The notes under the pieces are model-generated. The model ran no database searches. It was not told the origin of the DNA and worked only from the letters and a program-made list of their open reading frames with translations. The position numbers and the translations under genes are program-made. Below are positions 1 to 6,958 of a DNA stretch of 7,783 bases, piece by piece; the stretch's first letter is position 1; each line of letters opens with the position of its first letter. The stretch lies in the NCBI GenBank assembly GCA_013297545.1, contig JAAFHH010000127.1, positions 1 through 7,783 on the forward strand, written 5' to 3'. This DNA is from Alphaproteobacteria bacterium (lineage in GTDB: Bacteria > Pseudomonadota > Alphaproteobacteria > Elsterales > Elsteraceae).

Positions 1-3
1 GGG

Positions 4-57
4 GGTCGTCAGACGGGTAGTCCGGGGTGTACCTCGGCCTACGTCCTGATGGCGACC
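4..57 (+). promoter_or_regulatory. Long imperfect hairpin in the gcvT leader
   Basis: The sequence folds on itself almost end to end. Pairs seen directly: 4-8 with 53-57 (GGTCG/CGACC), 9-11 with 47-49, 12-14 with 43-45, 17-20 with 39-42 (GTAG/CTAC), and 22-27 with 32-37 (CCGGGG/CCTCGG, one G-T wobble), closing on a TGTA loop at 28-31. That is 21 pairs with small bulges at 15-16, 46 and 50-52 and one T/C mismatch (21/38). It ends 23 nt before the gcvT start and there is no T-tract behind it, so it does not look like a simple intrinsic terminator. It could be a structured 5' leader, a protein-binding RNA element, or the 3' end of something beyond the window edge. No known riboswitch core is recognisable. 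The structure is read by eye; its function is unknown. Confidence 0.4.
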
Positions 58-70
58 AATCGTGTCCTGT

Positions 71-74
71 GGAG
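71..74 (+). promoter_or_regulatory. Ribosome binding site of gcvT (decides the start)
   Basis: GGAG lies 6 nt before the ATG at 81. This favours 81 over the in-frame GTG at 27, which sits inside the leader hairpin and would add 18 residues unlike any GcvT N-terminus. Confidence 0.65.
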
Positions 75-80
75 CCGTCG

Positions 81-1184
81 ATGTCTGACCCCGATCTGAA
101 GATCACCCCCCTCGACCGGCTGCACCGCGCCCTCGGCGCGAAGATGGTGCCGTTCGCTGGCTACGCCATGCCGGTGCAGTATCCAATGGGCGTGCTGCAA
201 GAACACCAGTGGACGCGGCAACACGCCGGCCTGTTCGACGTCTCCCACATGGGCCAGATCTGGCTGAGTGGTGCCGATGTGGTGGCCCAGCTGGAAACCG
301 TGGTGCCGGGCGATATCGCAGCGCTCGCGCCGGGGCGCCAGCGCTACACCATGCTGACGGCTGAGGATGGCGGCATCCTTGATGATTTGATGATCACCAA
401 CTTCGGCGATCATCTCTACGTCGTCGTCAATGCCGGCTGCAAAGACGCGGATCTCGCCCACCTGCAGGCCAAGCTTGGTGGTGTGACCATCGCACCCAAA
501 TTCGATCGCGCGCTGTTGGCATTGCAGGGGCCGGAGGCCGCATCCGTGATGGCGGACATGTCGCCCGATGCAGCTGCCCTCGGCTTCATGTCCGGCCGGG
601 CGACCACGGTTGCGAGCGTGCCGGCGATCGTCACTCGGTCCGGCTACACCGGCGAGGATGGCTTTGAGATCTCGCTCAGTGCCGCCGATGCCGAAGCGGT
701 TGCGAACCGCCTGCTGGCGGATGCGCGGGTGAAGCCGATCGGCCTGGGCGCGCGCGACAGCTTGCGCTTGGAAGCCGGCTTGTGCCTCTACGGCCATGAC
801 ATCGACACCACCACCTCGCCGATCGAAGCGGGCCTCACCTGGACGATCTCCAAGCGTCGCCGCGCGGAGGGTGGGTTCCCGGGGGCAGCCCGCATCCAGC
901 GGGAGCTGGCTGGTGGTCCCGCCCGTATGCGCGTTGGCATTCGGCCCGAAGACAAGGCACCAGCCCGGGAAGGCACGGCCATCGTCTCGCCGTCGGGTGA
1001 GGCGCTGGGTGCCATCACCTCCGGCGGGTTTGGCCCGACGGTCGGTGGGCCGATCGCCATGGGCTATGTCACACCGGCCCATGCCGCCGTTGGCACCGAA
1101 GTCCATCTGATTGTTCGTGGCTCCCCGCGCCCGGCGCGCGTGGTGCCGATGCCCTTCGCCCCGCATCGCTATCATCGAGGCTAA
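81..1184 (+). CDS. gcvT: Glycine cleavage system T-protein (aminomethyltransferase)
   Basis: The 367-residue product is a full-length T-protein. It takes the aminomethyl group from lipoylated H-protein and, with tetrahydrofolate, releases ammonia and 5,10-methylene-THF in the cytoplasm. Family marks seen: the N-terminal TPLDRLH and GAKMVPFAGYAMPVQY region (about residues 9-34), FDVSHMGQ (52-59), the GGILDDLM segment with the Asp pair 101/102 where the catalytic Asp of this family lies, VVVNAG (114-119), SGYTGEDGFEI (187-197), and GLGARDSLRLEAGLCLYGHD (221-240). The C-terminal barrel domain ends in a basic, proline-rich tail. The start at ATG 81 has GGAG 6 nt upstream and matches the usual family N-terminus; an in-frame GTG at 27 is rejected. 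It is the first gene of a gcvT-gcvH-gcvPA-gcvPB run, with gcvH beginning 4 nt after the stop. No truncation or missing key residue was noticed. Confidence 0.97.
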   Translation: MSDPDLKITPLDRLHRALGAKMVPFAGYAMPVQYPMGVLQEHQWTRQHAGLFDVSHMGQIWLSGADVVAQLETVVPGDIAALAPGRQRYTMLTAEDGGILDDLMITNFGDHLYVVVNAGCKDADLAHLQAKLGGVTIAPKFDRALLALQGPEAASVMADMSPDAAALGFMSGRATTVASVPAIVTRSGYTGEDGFEISLSAADAEAVANRLLADARVKPIGLGARDSLRLEAGLCLYGHDIDTTTSPIEAGLTWTISKRRRAEGGFPGAARIQRELAGGPARMRVGIRPEDKAPAREGTAIVSPSGEALGAITSGGFGPTVGGPIAMGYVTPAHAAVGTEVHLIVRGSPRPARVVPMPFAPHRYHRG

Positions 1185-1188
1185 TCCC

Positions 1189-1560
1189 ATGCTGAAGTTC
1201 ACCAAGGATCACGAATGGCTGCGCATCGACGGCGATGTCGCGACGGTTGGCATCACCGCCTACGCCCAAGAACAGTTGGGCGACGTTGTGTTCGTCGAGC
1301 TGCCGGCGATCGGCCGCGCACTCAAGGCCGGTAAAGACGCGGCCGTGGTGGAGAGCGTCAAAGCCGCCTCCGACGTCTACGCGCCGATCGACGGCACTGT
1401 CACCGAAGCCAACGACGCCCTGCCGGACGAGCCGGGCCTGGTCAATACCGACCCCATGGGGGCTGGTTGGTTCTTCAAGCAGACCATCGCCAACCCGGCC
1501 GAACTCGAGCCGTTGATGGACGAGGTCGCCTACGCCGCCTACATCGAAAGCTTAAGCTAA
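1189..1560 (+). CDS. gcvH: Glycine cleavage system H-protein (lipoyl carrier)
   Basis: This 123-residue acidic protein is the mobile lipoyl carrier of the glycine cleavage complex. Its lipoyl-lysine arm shuttles the aminomethyl intermediate from P-protein to T-protein and then delivers dihydrolipoate to L-protein for reoxidation. The start is typical (KFTKDHEWLRIDGD, residues 3-16), followed by GITAYAQEQLGDVVFVELP (21-39). The lipoylation site is in VVESVKAASDVYAPIDG (53-69), which makes Lys58 the modified residue. The C-terminal LVNTDPMGAGWFFK and the length fit the family. A GAGG lies 8 nt before ATG 1189; a longer reading from 1111 would overlap the end of gcvT and is rejected. The stop shares a base with the next start (TAATG), implying translational coupling with gcvPA. 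Lipoylation needs LipB/LipA or LplA, none of which is in this window. Confidence 0.97.
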   Translation: MLKFTKDHEWLRIDGDVATVGITAYAQEQLGDVVFVELPAIGRALKAGKDAAVVESVKAASDVYAPIDGTVTEANDALPDEPGLVNTDPMGAGWFFKQTIANPAELEPLMDEVAYAAYIESLS

Positions 1561-2906
1561 TGCGCTATCTGCCGCTGACGGACGTCGATCGCCGCCAGAT
1601 GCTGGCCACCATTGGTGTTGCCAGCACCGATGACCTGTTCGTGGACGTGCCGCAGTCCGCGCGGCTGGCTGCGCCGATCGCAGGCTTGCCGATGCACATG
1701 GGCGAACTCGAAGTCGAACGCGACTTGAAGCGCCTGGCGGCCCGCAACATGGATGCCGGCTCTGTGCCGTTCTTCCTCGGCGCTGGCGCTTATCGCCACC
1801 ATGTCCCGGCGAGCGTTGACACGATCTTGTCGCGCGGCGAGTTCTTAACCTCTTACACGCCCTACCAGCCGGAAATCGCGCAGGGTACCTTGCAGTACCT
1901 GTACGAATTCCAAACCCAGGTCGCGATGATCACCGGCATGGATGTGGCGAACGCCTCGATGTACGACGGCTCGACCGCGTGCGCCGAAGCCGTCGCCATG
2001 GCCAACCGGGTGACCAAGCGCACCAAGGCCGTGGTGTCCGGGGCGCTGCACCCGCACTATCGCGCGGTTGTTGAAACGCAAGCGCGCTTGTGCGGGTTCG
2101 AGGTGGTGGCGGCACCCGTCGACCTCGATGGCGCCGAAGACCTCGCCTCCCTGATCGATGGTGAGACCAGCTGCGTCGTCGCCCAAAACCCCGGCGTGTT
2201 CGGCCATGTGCGTGACCTCTCTGGTCTCGCTGCGGCTGCCCACGCCAAGGGGGCCTTGCTGATCGCCGTGGTGACCGAAGTCGTGTCCTTGGGTGCCATC
2301 AAGCCGCCGGGTGCCATGGGTGCTGACATCGTCGTGGCCGAGGGCCAATCGATCGGCAATGGCTTGAACTTCGGTGGCCCCTACGTCGGCCTGTTCGCGA
2401 CGACCGACAAGTATGTCCGCCAGATGCCGGGTCGCCTCGCGGGTGAGACTGTCGATGCCGATGGCCGGCGCGGCTGGGTGCTGACCTTGTCGACTCGCGA
2501 GCAGCACATCCGGCGCGAAAAGGCGACGTCGAACATCTGCACCAACTCCGGCCTGTGTGCGCTTGCGTTCACGGTGCATATGAGCCTGCTGGGGGAGGCT
2601 GGATTTACGCGCCTCGCCCACTTGAACCACCAGGCTGCCTGTCGCACGGCTGATAAGCTCGCAAGCATCCCCGGTGTGTCGGTGCTGCCGCGGGCGTTCT
2701 TCAACGAATTCGCGGTCAGGCTACCGAAGCCAGCGGCCGCGGTGGTGGACGCCTTGGCCGCGCGCCGCATCCTGGGTGGGGTACCAGCCTCACGCCTGTG
2801 GCCCGATAATCCGGCGCTTGCCTCGATCCTGTTGGTCGCCGCGACTGAAACCACCAGCGACGCCGATATCGACGCGTTCGCAACTGCCCTTGCTGAGGTG
2901 CTGTAG
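1560..2906 (+). CDS. gcvPA: Glycine dehydrogenase (decarboxylating) subunit 1, N-terminal half of P-protein
   Basis: The 448-residue product is the alpha subunit of a split P-protein. With GcvPB it forms the PLP enzyme that decarboxylates glycine and loads the remaining aminomethyl group onto lipoyl-H-protein. Seen: FLGAGAYRHHVPASVD (72-87), FLTSYTPYQPEIAQGTLQYL (95-114), NASMYDGSTACAEAV (131-145), then a SLGAIKPPGAMGADIVVAEG-type stretch, FGGPYVGLFA, and REKATSNICTNSGLCALA near residue 330. These are hallmarks of the GcvPA family and the length is normal. It lacks the PLP-binding lysine, which is in GcvPB as expected. The ATG overlaps the gcvH stop (TAATG) with no strong Shine-Dalgarno, so re-initiation is likely. 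gcvPB follows after 1 nt. Many proteobacteria use a single fused GcvP of about 950 residues; the split form here is a natural family variant, not a frameshift, because both halves have their own proper termini. Confidence 0.96.
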   Translation: MRYLPLTDVDRRQMLATIGVASTDDLFVDVPQSARLAAPIAGLPMHMGELEVERDLKRLAARNMDAGSVPFFLGAGAYRHHVPASVDTILSRGEFLTSYTPYQPEIAQGTLQYLYEFQTQVAMITGMDVANASMYDGSTACAEAVAMANRVTKRTKAVVSGALHPHYRAVVETQARLCGFEVVAAPVDLDGAEDLASLIDGETSCVVAQNPGVFGHVRDLSGLAAAAHAKGALLIAVVTEVVSLGAIKPPGAMGADIVVAEGQSIGNGLNFGGPYVGLFATTDKYVRQMPGRLAGETVDADGRRGWVLTLSTREQHIRREKATSNICTNSGLCALAFTVHMSLLGEAGFTRLAHLNHQAACRTADKLASIPGVSVLPRAFFNEFAVRLPKPAAAVVDALAARRILGGVPASRLWPDNPALASILLVAATETTSDADIDAFATALAEVL

Positions 2907-2907
2907 C

Positions 2908-4464
2908 ATGACGATGGATCGCTCCCAAGGTCGCGTGCAGCGGCCCGCCAACGATGCCGCACCCGTCGCGACTGCCTCTGGCCACCGCGGCCTGGTGCTG
3001 GAAGAAGCGCTGATCTTCGAACAAGGCCAGGTTGGCCGCACGGGTGTGGATTTGCCGGAACCCACGGCCATGCTATCGCGCCTCGGCGGCTTAGACCGCC
3101 AAGGTGCGATCGGCCTGCCGGGCCTGGCCGAGCCGCAGGTGGTGCGCCACTTCACGCGGCTCAGCCAAAAGAACTACGGCATCGACAGCGGCTTTTTCCC
3201 GCTGGGGTCGTGCACCATGAAGCACAACCCGCGCCTGAACGAGAAGATGGCCCGCCTGCCGGGCTTCGGCGATATCCACCCGCTGCAGCCGGAATCGACC
3301 GTGCAGGGTGCACTCGCCCTGATCCACGAATTGGCCCATTGGCTGACCACCCTGACCGGCATGCCGGCCGTCGCCCTGTCGCCGGCTGCTGGCGCGCACG
3401 GCGAATTCTGCGGCATGGCGGCCATCCGCGCCGCCCTCGCCGCCCGCGGTGATGTGCGCCGGCGCGTGCTGGTGCCGGAAAGTGCCCACGGCACCAACCC
3501 GGCAACCGCAGCCGCGCTTGGCTACGAGGTCGACCCGATCCCGGCCACCGCGCGCGGGCGTGTCGATCTCGCCGCGTTCAAGGCGAAGCTCGGTAGCGAC
3601 GTCGCCGCCACCATGATCACCAACCCGAACACCTGCGGGTTGTTCGAGGATGAGATCCAGGAAATCGCCCACCTGATCCACGGGGCTGGCGGTTTCTTCT
3701 ACTGCGATGGTGCGAACTTCAACGCCATCGTCGGCCGGGTGCGCCCAGCCGATCTGGGCGTTGATGCCATGCACATCAACCTGCACAAAACCTTCTCCAC
3801 CCCGCACGGCGGTGGCGGGCCGGGCTCGGGCCCGGTCGTGCTGTCGGCCGACCTCGCCCCCTACGCCCCGCTGCCGATGGTGGTGCTGGAGGGCGATCGC
3901 TACCGGGTGGTTGAGACCGCGGATGGCAGTGCGGCCGCCACGTTCGGTCGCCTGAAGGCGTTCCACGGCCAGATGGGCATGTTTGTCCGCGCACTCGCCT
4001 ACATGAAAAGCCATGGTGCGGATGGCCTGCGCCAAGTGGCGACCGATGCGGTGCTGAATGCCAACTACGTGTTGGCGCGCCTGAAGGGCCGGCTCACCGC
4101 CTCCTTCGACGGGCCGACCATGCACGAAGCGCTGTTCGACGACCGGTTCTTGAAGGACACCGGTGTGTCGACCCTCGACTTCGCCAAGGCGCTGATCGAT
4201 GAAGGCTTCCACCCGATGACCATGTATTTCCCGCTGGTCGTTCACGGTGCCATGCTGATCGAGCCGACGGAGACGGAATCCAAAGAAGCGATCGATCAGT
4301 TCTGCGACACGGTGCTGAGCCTGGCCGAACGGGCGGCATCGGAGGCGGATGCCTTCCACGCCTCCCCCCGTCTAACGCCGCGTCGCCGCCTGGATGAGAC
4401 CCAAGCCGCCCGCAAGCCGACCCTGCGCTGGACCCCGCCAGCCCTGCCAGCAGCGGCCGAGTAG
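2908..4464 (+). CDS. gcvPB: Glycine dehydrogenase (decarboxylating) subunit 2, PLP-binding half of P-protein
   Basis: The 518-residue product is the catalytic, PLP-carrying beta subunit of the split P-protein. Motifs seen: GLVLEEALIFEQG near the N-terminus; KNYGIDSGFFPLGSCTMKHN (88-107); HGTNPA (194-199), a phosphate and cofactor loop; NPNTCGLFE (239-247); CDGAN (266-270); and NLHKTFSTPHGGGGPG (291-306), in which Lys294 is the expected Schiff-base lysine by analogy to single-chain GcvP. It ends with TPRRRLDETQAARKPTLRW and a short alanine/proline tail, a usual ending for this subunit in related bacteria. The start at ATG 2908 has GAGG 9 nt upstream (2895-2898, inside the gcvPA end); ATG 2914 is a possible alternative only two codons later. 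The gene lies 1 nt after the gcvPA stop, so equimolar coupled synthesis is likely. Confidence 0.96.
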   Translation: MTMDRSQGRVQRPANDAAPVATASGHRGLVLEEALIFEQGQVGRTGVDLPEPTAMLSRLGGLDRQGAIGLPGLAEPQVVRHFTRLSQKNYGIDSGFFPLGSCTMKHNPRLNEKMARLPGFGDIHPLQPESTVQGALALIHELAHWLTTLTGMPAVALSPAAGAHGEFCGMAAIRAALAARGDVRRRVLVPESAHGTNPATAAALGYEVDPIPATARGRVDLAAFKAKLGSDVAATMITNPNTCGLFEDEIQEIAHLIHGAGGFFYCDGANFNAIVGRVRPADLGVDAMHINLHKTFSTPHGGGGPGSGPVVLSADLAPYAPLPMVVLEGDRYRVVETADGSAAATFGRLKAFHGQMGMFVRALAYMKSHGADGLRQVATDAVLNANYVLARLKGRLTASFDGPTMHEALFDDRFLKDTGVSTLDFAKALIDEGFHPMTMYFPLVVHGAMLIEPTETESKEAIDQFCDTVLSLAERAASEADAFHASPRLTPRRRLDETQAARKPTLRWTPPALPAAAE

Positions 4465-4482
4465 ACGCCAAGCACTTGCGTC
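4464..4482 (+). other. Short inverted repeat between gcvPB and the next gene
   Basis: GACGC (4464-4468) is complementary to GCGTC (4478-4482), giving a 5-bp stem with a 9-nt loop that contains a TTG usable as an alternative start for the downstream gene. Without a T-tract and with so short a stem it may be chance. The 47 nt of 4465-4511 hold nothing else I can recognise, neither a promoter-like sequence nor a terminator. Confidence 0.2.
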
Positions 4483-4511
4483 CAGCCGCCATCGCCCTGT
4501 ATGCCGGGGCG

Positions 4512-5636
4512 ATGGCTCTGGACGTCAACCCCGCCACCGTCGCCGACCGCACCGACGCCTACTTCCTGCGCACCAAGGAAATGGTCGCGCGGCATGGCGA
4601 CACCGCTGTCACCTACGTCGTGTTCATGCGCCGGCCGGTGATCTTCACCCCGCGTCTCGCGATCGAGTTCTTGGAAGGCATGGCCGCCGCCCGCGGCTTC
4701 CAGGTCGACATCGAACTCGCCGCCAAGGAAGGTGAGTGGGTGGGGGCGGGCCAGCCGCTGTTCTACTACACCGGCTCGCTGTTCCATTTGGTTGACCTCG
4801 AAACCCAGCTGCTTCAGCGGGTGGGGGCACCCTGTGTCGCGGCCTATAACGCCTACACCATGTGTTCGGAACTGCCGTCGGTCGGCTTCCTCGCCATGGA
4901 TGCCCGCCACTGCGCGGGTTCCGAGATGGCGGAGATGATGGCGTATGCCGCCTCCGTCGGATCGGACGCCGCCAAGCGCGAACACGGGGCGCGCGGGTTT
5001 GTCGGCAACGCGACGACGGCGACGGCGGGCTGGTTCGGCCAGGCCAAGGGCTTAGGCACCATGCCGCACGCCTTCGTCGGCTACGCCGGATCGACCGTGC
5101 GCGCGGCTGAGCTCTACCATGAGACCTTCCCGGACAGTGACCTCGTGGTGCTGGTCGACTACTTCGCCCGCGAGACCACCGATGCGGTCGCCGTGTGCCA
5201 GCGTTTCCCGGAGCTTGCAGCAGCGGGCCGCATCGCGGTGCGCATCGATACCCACGGCGGGCGCTACATGGAGGGGTTGGACACCAACAGCTCCTACGCA
5301 GCACTTGCGAAGTTCGCACCGCTCGCCATCCGCGGCTACCGGACGGAAGGCGAACTCCGCCACCTCGTTGGCACCGGTGTTTCGGCAGCAGCCCTCTGGC
5401 ACTTGCGCGATGCGCTCAATCAGGCTGGGTTCCAGAAGGTGCGGATCATCGCGTCGTCCGGCTTTGGGCCGGAAAAATGCCGGATGATGGCGCTGGCATC
5501 CGCGCCGATTGATATCATCGGCACCGGCAGCTATCTGCCGACCTTGTGGACCGAAACCTACGCGACGGCCGACATCATCGACTATGCTGGCCAAAAGCGG
5601 GTCAAAGTCGGCCGGGAGTTTTTGCTCAGACCATGA
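4512..5636 (+). CDS. Nicotinate phosphoribosyltransferase-like protein (NAD salvage)
   Basis: The 374-residue product resembles the short nicotinate phosphoribosyltransferases best known from Thermoplasma rather than the classical PncB. Such enzymes make nicotinate mononucleotide from nicotinate and PRPP, usually with ATP hydrolysis. Seen: TDAYFLRT (14-21), an N-terminal hammerhead-like segment (about 60-90), MDARHCAGSEM (129-139) where homologues carry an Arg-rich substrate motif, GTMPHA (182-187) whose His aligns with the His of the family motif, VRIDTHGGR (243-251), SSGFG (315-319) and GTGSYLP (337-343), the last two being typical phosphate-binding loops of type II PRTases. The NadC motifs of quinolinate phosphoribosyltransferase were not seen. 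The start is uncertain: ATG 4512 fits the family N-terminus better; an in-frame TTG at 4476 would add 12 residues, and neither has a clear Shine-Dalgarno. It follows gcvPB by 47 nt and overlaps gltX by ATGA, so it is probably co-transcribed. The substrate is inferred from family resemblance only. Confidence 0.8.
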   Translation: MALDVNPATVADRTDAYFLRTKEMVARHGDTAVTYVVFMRRPVIFTPRLAIEFLEGMAAARGFQVDIELAAKEGEWVGAGQPLFYYTGSLFHLVDLETQLLQRVGAPCVAAYNAYTMCSELPSVGFLAMDARHCAGSEMAEMMAYAASVGSDAAKREHGARGFVGNATTATAGWFGQAKGLGTMPHAFVGYAGSTVRAAELYHETFPDSDLVVLVDYFARETTDAVAVCQRFPELAAAGRIAVRIDTHGGRYMEGLDTNSSYAALAKFAPLAIRGYRTEGELRHLVGTGVSAAALWHLRDALNQAGFQKVRIIASSGFGPEKCRMMALASAPIDIIGTGSYLPTLWTETYATADIIDYAGQKRVKVGREFLLRP

Positions 5637-6958
5637 CCATCACTGTTCGCTTCGCCCCATCGCCCACCGGGCTGATCCACGTCGGCAATGCCCGTGGCGC
5701 CTTGGTCAATTGGCTCTACGCCCGCAAGTCCGGCGGGCGCTTCGTGCTGCGCATCGACGACACCGACCGCGCGCGCTCAACGCCCGAGTATGCCGCCGCG
5801 ATCGAACGCGATCTCGCCTGGTTCGGCTTGGATTGGGATGCTCTCGTCCGCCAATCCGACCGGTCGGACCGCTACCGCGCGTGCCTGGAGCAGCTGCAGG
5901 CAACCGGCCGGGTTTACGCCTGCTATGAGACGTCGGAAGAACTCGAGATCAAGCGCAAGCTGCGCCTGGCGCAAGGCCGGCCACCGGTCTACGACCGCAC
6001 GGGCCTCAAGCTCACAGCATCTGATCGCGAGCGCCTGGAAGGCGAGGGGCGCCGAGCACACTGGCGCTTGAAGCTCTCCGACCAGCCGGTCGAATGGGTT
6101 GATCGCATCCAGGGCCCGAAGCGGTTTCCGCCGGGCAGCCTGTCGGACCCCGTGCTGGTGAAGGCGGATGGCGAGCCGCTCTACACCTTCGCCTCCGTTA
6201 TCGATGACATCGATTTGGCCATGACCGACATCGTGCGCGGCGAAGACCATGTGGCGAACACGGCGGTGCAGATCGAACTGTTCCGGGCTCTCGGGGCTGA
6301 GCCGCCAGCGTTCGCGCACTTCCCGCTGCTGGTGGACGCCTCTGGGGCGGGCTTGTCGAAGCGCTTGGGCTCGCTGTCCCTCCAGCAGCTGGCGACGGAC
6401 GGCATTGAGCCGGGTGCGCTTGCCTCCTACCTCGCAGCCCTCGGCACCGCGCACGACCAGCGCATCGTGACCTCGGCGGCGGAGCTGGTGGACGGCTTCG
6501 ACCTCGCCGCGATCAGCCGGACACCGCCGCGCTTTGATCCCGCGACCTTGGCCGATGTCTCAGCCAAGACGCTGCACCAGCTGAGCTTTGCCGCCGTCAC
6601 CATGCGCCTGCCCGAGGGTGCCACGCCCGCGTTCTGGAGTGCGGTATCCGCCAACATCGCCCGCATCGAAGACGCAGGCGATTGGTGGCGGATCGTCACG
6701 GTCGCCGCTGATCCGCACGAGGCGATCGACGCTGGGTTTGCAGCCCAAGCGAGTGCAGTGCTGCCAGCAGAGCCGTTCGATGACACGAGCTGGACCACCT
6801 GGACCCGCGCGGTCCAAGAGGCAACCGGCGTGAAGGGCAAAGCCCTGTTCTTGCCGCTGCGCCGCGCGCTTACCGGTCGGGACCACGGGCCGGACTTGAA
6901 AGCCCTGCTGCCGCTGTTCAGCCGTGCCGAGGTGCTCAAGCGGTTGGGATCAGCGTGA
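5633..6958 (+). CDS. gltX: Glutamyl-tRNA synthetase, short GltX2-like type
   Basis: This 441-residue class I synthetase ligates glutamate to tRNA(Glu), and in organisms without GlnRS often also to tRNA(Gln) for later amidation by GatCAB. Seen: RFAPSPTGLIHVGNARGALV (6-25) with HVGN as the HIGH-type motif, RIDDTDRARS (40-49), GLKLTASDRERL, DPVLVKADGEPLYTFASVID (172-191), RGEDHVANT (202-210), and the KMSKS-type loop GLSKRLGSLS (240-249), where SKR is kept but the first Lys is replaced by Gly, as I recall for relatives of this form. A C-terminal anticodon-binding helical domain follows (about 300-441), ending in KGKALFLPLRRALTG, so it is not the truncated Glu-Q-tRNA(Asp) synthetase. The start at ATG 5633 overlaps the upstream stop (ATGA), with GGGAG 14 nt upstream. 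Alphaproteobacteria often carry two gltX genes; which tRNA this one charges cannot be told here. Confidence 0.95.
   Translation: MTITVRFAPSPTGLIHVGNARGALVNWLYARKSGGRFVLRIDDTDRARSTPEYAAAIERDLAWFGLDWDALVRQSDRSDRYRACLEQLQATGRVYACYETSEELEIKRKLRLAQGRPPVYDRTGLKLTASDRERLEGEGRRAHWRLKLSDQPVEWVDRIQGPKRFPPGSLSDPVLVKADGEPLYTFASVIDDIDLAMTDIVRGEDHVANTAVQIELFRALGAEPPAFAHFPLLVDASGAGLSKRLGSLSLQQLATDGIEPGALASYLAALGTAHDQRIVTSAAELVDGFDLAAISRTPPRFDPATLADVSAKTLHQLSFAAVTMRLPEGATPAFWSAVSANIARIEDAGDWWRIVTVAADPHEAIDAGFAAQASAVLPAEPFDDTSWTTWTRAVQEATGVKGKALFLPLRRALTGRDHGPDLKALLPLFSRAEVLKRLGSA

Noticed and set aside
1..60. tRNA or SRP RNA gene end suggested by the foldback and the CCA at 56-58
   Set aside because: There is no T-loop signature (GGTTCGAATCC-like) and no SRP GGAAG/GCAG core, so neither RNA gene can be supported.
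1..80. Glycine riboswitch upstream of gcvT
   Set aside because: The expected conserved aptamer cores were not found in these 80 nt. An aptamer further upstream, outside the window, cannot be excluded.
39..1205. Open frame of 388 codons on the minus strand opposite gcvT
   Set aside because: It is wholly antisense to a clear gcvT, and its translation is rich in Arg, His and Gly with no recognisable domain. Long antisense frames are common in GC-rich DNA.
1845..2630. Open frame of 261 codons on the minus strand opposite gcvPA
   Set aside because: It is antisense to conserved gcvPA motifs, and its His/Gly/Arg-rich translation has no recognisable domain.
3091..4359. Open frame of 422 codons on the minus strand opposite gcvPB
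   Set aside because: It mirrors the codon pattern of gcvPB, has low-complexity composition and no family motif, so it is a shadow frame.
1560..4464. gcvP broken by a frameshift into two pieces
   Set aside because: The two products match the natural split subunits GcvPA and GcvPB in length and termini, and gcvPB has its own ribosome binding site.
5633..6958. Glutamyl-Q tRNA(Asp) synthetase (gluQ)
   Set aside because: That enzyme is about 300 residues and lacks the anticodon-binding domain, which is present here.
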